Source: JAEUMW01 sp039807745 (GTDB lineage: Bacteria; Pseudomonadota; Gammaproteobacteria; Burkholderiales; JAEUMW01). Taken from it: a stretch of DNA of 12,365 bases. Of the stretch, positions 7,091-12,365 are shown piece by piece (the first letter of the stretch is position 1; the number at the start of each line of letters is the position of its first letter). A program made the position numbers and the translations under genes. Location of the stretch: NCBI GenBank assembly GCA_039807745.1, contig JBDHRV010000106.1:1-12365 (forward strand). Direction: 5' to 3'. Below the pieces are notes generated by a model. That model saw only the letters and a list, made by a program, of their open reading frames with translations, was not told the origin of the DNA and searched no databases.

Positions 7091-8107
7091 ATGTTGTCCG
7101 AGCGCGCGCAAATCCTCCTCAAAACCCTGGTCGAACGCTATATCGCCGACGGCCAGCCGGTCGGTTCGCGCACGCTCTCGCGCTACTCGGGGCTCGATCT
7201 CTCGCCCGCGAGCATCCGCAACATCATGGCGGATCTCGAAGATACGGGCTTCATCGCGAGCCCGCACACCTCCGCCGGGCGCATCCCCACGCCCCGCGGC
7301 TACCGCTTCTTCGTCGACACGCTGCTCACCTTGAAGCCGCTCGACCGGCTGGAGATCCAGCAGCTCGAAGGCAATCTGCAAAGCCAGAGCACCCAGAAGC
7401 TCGTCACGACCGCCTCGCACCTGCTCTCCGACCTCACGCACTTCGCCGGGGTGGTGGTGGTGCCGCGGCGGCGCAATCCGGCGTTTCGCCACATCGAGTT
7501 CCTGAAGCTCGCCGAGAAGCGCATTCTGCTCATCATCGTCACCCCCGAGGGCGACGTGCAGAACCGCATCCTGTTCACGGAGAAGTCGTACTCGCCGTCG
7601 GAGCTCACCGAAGCCGCGAACATTCTCAACCAAAACTACGCCGGACTCACGTTCGACGAGATTCGCAGCCGCATCCACGGCGAGCTGCGCCAGTTGCGCG
7701 AGAGCATGACGCGGCTGCTCACCGTCGCCCTCGACGCGAGCAACGAGGCGATCAGCGAGTCCGAGGAAGTCGTCGTGTCGGGCGAGCACAATCTGCTCGA
7801 CGTGCAGGAACTCTCCTCCAACATGGAGCGGCTGCGCGGGCTCTTCGCCCTGTTCGACCAGAAAACCGGCCTCCTGCGCATCCTCGACATGAGCAGCCGC
7901 GCCGACGGCGTGCAGATCTTCATCGGGGGCGAATCCGGCATCGCGCCGCTCGACGAATGCAGCGTCGTCACCGCGTCCTACGAGGTGGAAGGCGAGGTGG
8001 TCGGCACCGTCGGCGTGGTGGGCCCGACCCGCATGGCCTACGAGCGCGTGATCCCGATCGTCGACGTGACGGCGAAGCTCCTGTCGAGCGCCCTGTCGCA
8101 GAATTGA
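7091..8107 (+). CDS. hrcA: heat-inducible transcription repressor HrcA
   Basis: HrcA is a dimeric repressor that binds CIRCE operators upstream of chaperone genes, and its folding is helped by GroEL. The 338-residue product shows the N-terminal winged-helix DNA-binding domain (about 1-75: LLKTLVERYIADGQPVGS, then SIRNIMADLEDTGFI and SAGRIPTPRGYRFFVD), followed by the effector/dimerisation region, with the conserved C-terminal segment GPTRMAYERVIPIVD. The ATG at 7091 gives the family N-terminus (MLSERAQILLKTLVERYI). No ribosome binding site is evident, and a -10-like TAGAAT ends only seven bases before the ATG, so a leaderless or very short-leader transcript is possible. It is the first gene of the plus-strand cluster. 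No CIRCE is visible in this window, so its targets (typically groESL) are presumably elsewhere. Confidence 0.96.
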   Translation: MLSERAQILLKTLVERYIADGQPVGSRTLSRYSGLDLSPASIRNIMADLEDTGFIASPHTSAGRIPTPRGYRFFVDTLLTLKPLDRLEIQQLEGNLQSQSTQKLVTTASHLLSDLTHFAGVVVVPRRRNPAFRHIEFLKLAEKRILLIIVTPEGDVQNRILFTEKSYSPSELTEAANILNQNYAGLTFDEIRSRIHGELRQLRESMTRLLTVALDASNEAISESEEVVVSGEHNLLDVQELSSNMERLRGLFALFDQKTGLLRILDMSSRADGVQIFIGGESGIAPLDECSVVTASYEVEGEVVGTVGVVGPTRMAYERVIPIVDVTAKLLSSALSQN

Positions 8108-8125
8108 CCGCGCCAGGGACGTGCA

Positions 8126-8150
8126 GGAGCGAAGGAGTGAAGGGGTGAAG
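8126..8150 (+). repeat. three 8-base purine-rich tandem units between hrcA and hemH
   Basis: The hrcA-hemH gap contains three consecutive eight-base units, GGAGCGAA, GGAGTGAA and GGGGTGAA, followed by G. The GGGG of the last unit lies nine bases before the hemH ATG, so the array probably also acts as the hemH ribosome binding region. The units resemble those of the arrays at the recN and dnaK 3' ends: the same GAA ending and the same orientation relative to the upstream gene. Confidence 0.7.
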
Positions 8151-8154
8151 CACG

Positions 8155-9258
8155 ATGGCCCTGCACTCTGAACCGCCCTTTGCCCACGGCTCTTTGCTGA
8201 AGGCGGGCGTCCTCCTCGTCAACCTGGGCACGCCCGAGGCGCCGACACCGGCGGCGCTGAAGGTCTACCTGCGGCAGTTCCTGAGCGACCGCCGCGTGGT
8301 CGAGCTGCCGCGGCCGATCTGGTGGCTGATCCTGAACCTCTTCGTGCTCACGCGCCGGCCCAAGGATTCCGCCGCCCGCTATGCCCAGATCTGGACCAAG
8401 GAAGGTTCGCCCCTCAAGGTCCACACCGAGCGGCAGGCGAAGCTGCTGCAGGGCTATCTCGGCGTCACGGTGAAATCGCCGTACGTGGTCGACTACGCGA
8501 TGCGCTACGGCACGCCGTCCATTCCCGAGGTTCTGCAGCGCCTGAAAGCGCAGACCTGCGATCGCATCGTGGTGCTGCCGCTCTATCCGCAATACTCCGC
8601 GAGCAGCACGGGCACGGTGTTCGACGCAGTCTTCGACGAACTGAAGCGGATGCGCAACGCGCCCGCGGTCCGCACCGTCAAGCACTTCCACGACGACCCG
8701 CGTTACATCGCCGCCGTGGTCCAGAGCATCCGCGACGACTGGATGCGTAACGGCCGGCCGGACGTGCTCGTGATGAGCTTCCACGGGCTGCCGCGCTTTT
8801 CGCTCGACCGCGGCGATCCGTATCACTGCGAATGCCAGAAGACCGGCCGGCTGGTAGCGGAGGGGCTCGGGCTGAAGCCGCACGAGTACCGCGTGACCTT
8901 CCAGTCCCGCTTCGGCCGAGCGGAATGGCTCAAGCCCTACACCGCGGACACCCTGCGCGAGCTGGGGGCTGCCAGGAGCGGGCGGGTCGACGTCGTGTGT
9001 CCCGGCTTCACCTCGGATTGTCTGGAAACGCTGGAGGAGATCGCAATCGAAGGCAAGGCCGAGTTCCTCAAGGCCGGCGGCGGGGAGTTCCACTACATCC
9101 CGTGCTTGAACGATCGCGACGACTGGCTGCACGCCCTGAGCGGCATCGCGGCCGACCAGCTCGGCGGCTGGGTGAGCACCACTTTCGACCGGCCGCAAGC
9201 CGAGCGCGAAGCAGGTAAGGCGCGCGCACGCGCCCTGGAACTGGGCGCCAAGGGCTGA
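8155..9258 (+). CDS. hemH: ferrochelatase
   Basis: Ferrochelatase inserts Fe2+ into protoporphyrin IX, the last step of protohaem synthesis, at the cytoplasmic face of the inner membrane. The 367-residue protein contains LLVNLGTPEAPT (20-31), LPLYPQYSASSTGT (141-154), MSFHGLPR (207-214) with the metal-binding His210, YHCECQKT (223-230), TFQSRFGRAEWLKPYT (248-263) and CPGFTSDCLETLEEI (282-296) with the conserved Glu291. The length and motif spacing are those of proteobacterial HemH, and no C-terminal iron-sulfur Cys cluster is evident. The ATG start is preceded by a purine-rich array that contains GGGG nine bases upstream. It lies 47 bases after hrcA and is probably read from the hrcA promoter. 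It is a housekeeping gene within the stress cluster. Confidence 0.96.
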   Translation: MALHSEPPFAHGSLLKAGVLLVNLGTPEAPTPAALKVYLRQFLSDRRVVELPRPIWWLILNLFVLTRRPKDSAARYAQIWTKEGSPLKVHTERQAKLLQGYLGVTVKSPYVVDYAMRYGTPSIPEVLQRLKAQTCDRIVVLPLYPQYSASSTGTVFDAVFDELKRMRNAPAVRTVKHFHDDPRYIAAVVQSIRDDWMRNGRPDVLVMSFHGLPRFSLDRGDPYHCECQKTGRLVAEGLGLKPHEYRVTFQSRFGRAEWLKPYTADTLRELGAARSGRVDVVCPGFTSDCLETLEEIAIEGKAEFLKAGGGEFHYIPCLNDRDDWLHALSGIAADQLGGWVSTTFDRPQAEREAGKARARALELGAKG

Positions 9259-9311
9259 TCCGACAGCGCTCGCGCGGCCCCGCCAGTCGCGCGCGGCCGG
9301 AACTAATTTCC

Positions 9312-9338
9312 CCGGTCGGGCCTTGAAATCCCGGCCGG
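9312..9338. promoter_or_regulatory. 9-9-9 inverted repeat around the grpE -35 box
   Basis: Arms CCGGTCGGG (9312-9320) and CCCGGCCGG (9330-9338) are inverted copies with one mismatch, which would be a G-U pair in RNA. They enclose a nine-base centre, CCTTGAAAT, that contains the sigma-32 -35 box. The geometry equals that of the CIRCE operator (9-bp arms, 9-bp centre), but the sequence does not. It could be an operator, a hairpin in read-through RNA from hemH, or a chance product of GC-rich DNA. Confidence 0.4.
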
Positions 9339-9350
9339 CCTCCCCCATGT
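9322..9350 (+). promoter_or_regulatory. sigma-32 (RpoH) heat-shock promoter of grpE-dnaK
   Basis: CTTGAAA (9322-9328) and CCCCATGT (9343-9350), separated by 14 bases, match the sigma-32 consensus CTTGAAA / CCCCATNT almost perfectly. Transcription should begin around 9356-9360, about 25-30 bases before the grpE ATG. The position is correct for a heat-shock promoter driving grpE and dnaK independently of hrcA-hemH. Confidence 0.9.
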
Positions 9351-9385
9351 CCCGCGTGAGTTAACGGTTTTACGGAGTCTTACGC

Positions 9386-9952
9386 ATGCAGGACACACCG
9401 CAAGAATCGATCGCGCCGGAAGCGCCGGAAGCGCCGACTGCGCCAGCGGTCGAACCGGGCGCGACAGCCCAGGAGCCGACCCCCGACGCCCCCAATCTGG
9501 AAGAGCGGCTCGAACAGGCCGAGGCGAAGGCCCAGGAGCACCACGACGCGTGGCTGCGCGCGAAAGCCGAGGTGGAAAACATCCGCAAGCGCGCCCAGGA
9601 GAACGTATCGAAGGCGCATCGGTACGCGCTGGATGGTTTTTCCGAGGCGCTGCTGCCCGTGCGCGACAGCCTCGAAGCCTCGCTCGCCGCGCCCAATCTC
9701 ACCATCGACAGCCTGAAGACCGGGGTCGAGCTCACGCTCAAGCAGCTCGCCGCGGTCTTCGAGAAGTTCAGCATCGCCGAGGTCAATCCGGTCGGCGAGA
9801 AATTCGATCCACACCGGCATCAGGCGATCTCGACGGTGGAGTCGGACCAAGCGGCGAACACCGTCGTGCAGGTGCTGCAGAAAGGTTATCTGCTGCACGA
9901 TCGTGTCGTCCGCCCGGCCCTCGTCACGGTGGCGAAGGCCCGGGAAGGTTGA
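9386..9952 (+). CDS. grpE: nucleotide exchange factor GrpE
   Basis: GrpE is the dimeric cochaperone that releases ADP from DnaK and acts as a thermosensor. The 188-residue product has a disordered Ala/Pro/Glu-rich N-terminus (about 1-36, with tandem EAPEAPTAP-type triplets). A long helix follows with DAWLRAKAEVENIRKRAQ (54-71), then the four-helix region, and the C-terminal beta domain that contacts DnaK (VNPVGEKFDPHRHQAIS 133-149, VVQVLQKGYLLHDRVVRPALVTVA 160-183). GGAG (9374-9377), eight bases before the ATG, is a good ribosome binding site. A sigma-32 promoter lies directly upstream. dnaK follows after 77 bases. Confidence 0.96.
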   Translation: MQDTPQESIAPEAPEAPTAPAVEPGATAQEPTPDAPNLEERLEQAEAKAQEHHDAWLRAKAEVENIRKRAQENVSKAHRYALDGFSEALLPVRDSLEASLAAPNLTIDSLKTGVELTLKQLAAVFEKFSIAEVNPVGEKFDPHRHQAISTVESDQAANTVVQVLQKGYLLHDRVVRPALVTVAKAREG

Positions 9953-10029
9953 AAACAGGGGCTGCGCCCGCACCTACGGGACAACGGTTTCACTGAATCC
10001 ACCCGCTCGCACTCGGAAAGGAATACAGC

Positions 10030-11961
10030 ATGGGAAAGATCATCGGCATCGACCTGGGCACCACCAACTCGTGCGTGGCCATCATGGAGGGCGGCAAGCC
10101 CAAGGTCATCGAGAACGCGGAAGGGTCGCGCACGACCCCATCCGTCGTCGCCTACATGGAAGACGGTGAGGTGCTCGTGGGCGCGCCCGCCCGGCGCCAG
10201 GCCGTGACCAACGCGAAGAACACCATCTACGCGGTGAAGCGCCTGATCGGGCGTCGCTTCGAGGACAAGGAAGTGCAGAAGGACATCCACCTGATGCCCT
10301 ACAAGATCGTCAAGGCGGACAACGGCGACGCCTGGATCGAGGAGCGCGGCAAGAAGATCGCGTCGCAGGAGGTGTCGGCGCAGGTGCTGCGCAAGATGAA
10401 GAAGACCGCCGAGGACTATCTCGGCGAGCCGGTCACCGAGGCGGTGATCACCGTGCCCGCCTACTTCAACGACTCGCAGCGCCAGGCGACGAAGGACGCC
10501 GGCCGCATCGCGGGCCTCGAGGTCAAGCGCATCATCAACGAGCCCACCGCGGCCGCGCTCGCGTTCGGCATGGACAAGCAGGAAGGCGATCGCAAGATCG
10601 CGGTCTACGACCTGGGCGGCGGCACGTTCGACATCTCGATCATCGAGATCGCGAGCGTCGAGGGCGAGCACCAGTTCGAGGTGCTCTCCACCAACGGCGA
10701 CACGTTCCTGGGCGGCGAGGACTTCGACCAGCGCGTGATCGACTACGTCGTCACCGAGTTCAAGAAGGAACAGGGTGTCGACCTGTCGAAGGACGTGCTC
10801 GCGCTGCAGCGGCTGAAGGAAGCGGCAGAGAAGGCGAAGATCGAACTCTCTTCCTCGCAGCAGACCGAGATCAACCTGCCCTACATCACGGCGGACCAGT
10901 CGGGGCCGAAGCACCTCGCGATCAAGATCACCCGCGCGAAGTTCGAGAGCCTGGTCGAGGAACTGATCGCGCGCACTGTCGAGCCGTGCCGCATCGCCAT
11001 CAAGGATGCAGGCATCAAGATCGACGACATCGTGGACGTCATCCTCGTCGGCGGTCAGACGCGCATGCCTGCGGTGCAGGAGAAGGTGAAGCAGATCTTC
11101 GGCAAGGAACCGCGCAAGGACGTGAACCCCGACGAGGCGGTGGCCATCGGCGCCGCGATCCAGGGCGGTGTGCTGAAGGGCGAAGTGAAGGACGTGCTGT
11201 TGCTGGATGTGACACCGCTCTCGCTCGGTATCGAGACGCTGGGCGGCGTGATGACGAAGCTCATCCAGAAGAACACCACGATCCCGACCAAGGCGGCGCA
11301 GGTGTTCTCGACCGCGGACGACAACCAGAGCGCGGTGACGATCCACGTGCTGCAGGGCGAGCGCGAGATGGCTTCGGGCAACAAGAGCCTGGGCCAGTTC
11401 AACCTGACCGACATCCCCCCCGCGCCGCGCGGCATGCCGCAGATCGAGGTCACCTTCGACATCGACGCCAACGGCATCATGCACGTGACCGCCAAGGACA
11501 AGGCGACCGGCAAGGAGAACAAGATCACCATCAAGGCGAACTCCGGTCTGACCGAAGACGAGATCAAGCGCATGGTGCGCGACGCCGAAGCGCATGCCGA
11601 GGAAGACCGCAAGCTCCACGATCTCGTCAACGCGCGCAATCAGGCCGATGCGCTGGTGCACACGGTGAAGAAATCGCTCACCGAGCTCGGCGACAAGGTG
11701 GCTGCCGAGGACAAGACCAAGATCGAAGCGGCGATCAAGGACGTCGAGGACGCGATCAAGTCCGACGACAAGGAGGCGATCGAGTCCAAGACGCAGCACC
11801 TCGCGACGGTGTCGCAGAAGATCGGCGAGCAGGCCTACGCGCAGAGCCAGGGCGGGCCCGGACCCGGGCCCGGCGCTTCGGGCGGCAGTGACGGCGGCAA
11901 GAAAGCCGAAAGCGATGTGGTCGACGCCGAGTTCGAAGAGGTGAAGGAGAAGAAGGCTTAA
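10030..11961 (+). CDS. dnaK: molecular chaperone DnaK (Hsp70)
   Basis: DnaK is the cytoplasmic Hsp70, which binds exposed hydrophobic peptides in an ATP-controlled cycle with DnaJ and GrpE. The 643 residues cover the whole protein. The ATPase domain has GIDLGTTNSC (6-15), Lys70, INEPTAAALAFG (169-180), YDLGGGTFDIS (193-203) with the autophosphorylated Thr199, and ILVGGQTRMP (338-347). The linker is DVLLLDVTPLSLG (388-400). The substrate-binding beta domain and helical lid follow, then a Gly/Pro-rich spacer (about 607-623) and the conserved acidic end DVVDAEFEEVKEKKA. AAAGGA, seven bases before the ATG, is a strong ribosome binding site. It is co-transcribed with grpE from the sigma-32 promoter. 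dnaJ, the usual next gene, does not follow directly. Confidence 0.98.
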   Translation: MGKIIGIDLGTTNSCVAIMEGGKPKVIENAEGSRTTPSVVAYMEDGEVLVGAPARRQAVTNAKNTIYAVKRLIGRRFEDKEVQKDIHLMPYKIVKADNGDAWIEERGKKIASQEVSAQVLRKMKKTAEDYLGEPVTEAVITVPAYFNDSQRQATKDAGRIAGLEVKRIINEPTAAALAFGMDKQEGDRKIAVYDLGGGTFDISIIEIASVEGEHQFEVLSTNGDTFLGGEDFDQRVIDYVVTEFKKEQGVDLSKDVLALQRLKEAAEKAKIELSSSQQTEINLPYITADQSGPKHLAIKITRAKFESLVEELIARTVEPCRIAIKDAGIKIDDIVDVILVGGQTRMPAVQEKVKQIFGKEPRKDVNPDEAVAIGAAIQGGVLKGEVKDVLLLDVTPLSLGIETLGGVMTKLIQKNTTIPTKAAQVFSTADDNQSAVTIHVLQGEREMASGNKSLGQFNLTDIPPAPRGMPQIEVTFDIDANGIMHVTAKDKATGKENKITIKANSGLTEDEIKRMVRDAEAHAEEDRKLHDLVNARNQADALVHTVKKSLTELGDKVAAEDKTKIEAAIKDVEDAIKSDDKEAIESKTQHLATVSQKIGEQAYAQSQGGPGPGPGASGGSDGGKKAESDVVDAEFEEVKEKKA

Positions 11962-11963
11962 CG

Positions 11964-11998
11964 GCGGGAAGTGGGAAGGGTGAAGAGGGAAGGGTGAA
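11964..11998 (+). repeat. five-unit purine-rich heptad array after dnaK
   Basis: Directly after the dnaK TAA the sequence runs as five seven-base units: GCGGGAA, GTGGGAA, GGGTGAA, GAGGGAA, GGGTGAA. The GTG in the last unit (11994-11996) is the start codon of the next gene, and the preceding GAGGGAAG provides its likely ribosome binding site. It belongs to the same repeat class as the arrays at 4266-4309 and 8126-8150. There is no stem-loop, so it is not an intrinsic terminator. Confidence 0.8.
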
Positions 11999-12353
11999 AA
12001 GAAATCACCGAACGCTTCGCGCATGGCAGCAGGCAGTAGAGCTCGTCGAGGCGGTGTACGCCGTGACGAGCTCTTTTCCCTTGGAAGAGCGGTACGGTCT
12101 CGCAGGCCAGATGCGAAGAGCCGCGGTCTCGGCTCCGGCCAACATAGCAGAAGGCGCCGCGCGGGCAGGCACCAAGGAATATATGCACTTCCTCAGCATC
12201 GCGAGCGGTTCCTTATCCGAATTGGATACACTGCTGACCTTAGCAACGCGGCTCGGATTTGCAGGCAATCTCGAAACCTTGCAGGCGAAGCTGGATGAAG
12301 TCTCCGGCCTGATAATTGGTCTCGCCGCATCCTTGCGACGACGGAGCGGGTGA
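11994..12353 (+). CDS. four-helix-bundle protein (23S rRNA intervening-sequence / S23 type)
   Basis: The 119-residue protein matches the four-helix-bundle family first found in intervening sequences of bacterial 23S rRNA genes and related to the Avd accessory protein of diversity-generating retroelements. Typical blocks are LRAWQQAVELVEAVYAVTSSFP (8-29), LAGQMRRAAVSAPANIAEGAAR (36-57), EYMHFLSIASGSLSELDTLL (62-81) and a C-terminal helix (94-115). The length is normal for the family. The molecular role of free-standing members is not established, although nucleic-acid association is suspected. The GTG start lies in the last unit of a heptad array. Codon use is less GC-biased than in its neighbours: ATA occurs twice and TTA occurs in a short gene, which suggests acquisition. 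It occupies the place after dnaK where dnaJ is normally found. Only 12 bases follow before the window ends. Confidence 0.9.
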   Translation: MKRNHRTLRAWQQAVELVEAVYAVTSSFPLEERYGLAGQMRRAAVSAPANIAEGAARAGTKEYMHFLSIASGSLSELDTLLTLATRLGFAGNLETLQAKLDEVSGLIIGLAASLRRRSG

Positions 12354-12365
12354 CCGCTTTTACGT

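Noticed and set aside
9259..9311. Intrinsic terminator after hemH
   Set aside because: There are CGCGCG repeats that could pair with themselves, but no stable, well-defined stem followed by a T-run.
8038..9348. A 436-codon minus-strand ORF
   Set aside because: Antisense to hemH, with no recognisable motif and shadow-frame composition.
9953..10029. Possible terminator or second heat-shock promoter between grpE and dnaK
   Set aside because: Only a four-base GGGC/GCCC stem with a three-base loop and no T-run is present, and no sigma-32 boxes are seen. grpE and dnaK appear co-transcribed.
9886..12024. A 712-codon minus-strand ORF antisense to dnaK
   Set aside because: Long antisense ORFs opposite dnaK/hsp70 are a well-known artefact of codon bias. 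The translation is Leu/Asp/His/Val-rich with no recognisable domain, and dnaK on the other strand is beyond doubt.

Overview
The window is GC-rich chromosomal DNA. Its core gene order is nadK-recN on the minus strand, diverging from hrcA-hemH-grpE-dnaK on the plus strand. As far as I know this order is typical of Betaproteobacteria (Burkholderiales, Rhodocyclales or Nitrosomonadales type). Protein motifs agree: a proteobacterial RecN, an HrcA repressor, a class I ferrochelatase and a 643-residue DnaK. I cannot name a genus. No tRNA, rRNA, CRISPR array or insertion sequence is visible, and no stretch over about 300 bases lacks a gene.

Layout. (1) Bases 1-371 hold the 3' end of an unrecognised plus-strand gene. 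(2) Bases 401-4241, minus strand, hold a small accessory metabolic cluster, read in the order MaoC/mesaconyl-CoA-hydratase-like protein, a stand-alone citrate lyase alpha subunit (citF, a CoA-transferase), then a TDT/TehA-SLAC1-family dicarboxylate transporter. No citC, D, E, G or X is present, so I infer CoA activation and hydration of a C4/C5 dicarboxylate rather than classical citrate fermentation. Each of the three genes is preceded by a short ORF whose stop overlaps the gene's start codon. (3) Bases 4262-6866, minus strand, hold nadK and recN, 19 bases apart. (4) Bases 6867-7090 are the divergent promoter region. (5) Bases 7091-11961, plus strand, hold hrcA, hemH, grpE and dnaK. A near-consensus sigma-32 heat-shock promoter lies just before grpE. 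(6) Bases 11994-12353 hold a four-helix-bundle (23S rRNA intervening-sequence type) gene directly after dnaK, where dnaJ would be expected.

How the genes fit together. HrcA represses heat-shock genes in many bacteria, GrpE and DnaK are the chaperone machine, and the sigma-32 promoter gives grpE-dnaK their own heat induction. hemH is a housekeeping haem gene carried in the same cluster. NadK and RecN supply NADP and double-strand-break repair.

The most unusual structure is a family of short purine-rich tandem arrays, 7-8 bases per unit and each unit ending in GAA. They occur three times, at or just past the 3' ends of recN, hrcA and dnaK, always with the purine strand as the coding strand. 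One array encodes the last residues of RecN. Another runs up to the hemH start. The third supplies the start codon and probable ribosome binding site of the four-helix-bundle gene. A second oddity is a 9-9-9 inverted repeat with the sigma-32 -35 box in its loop.
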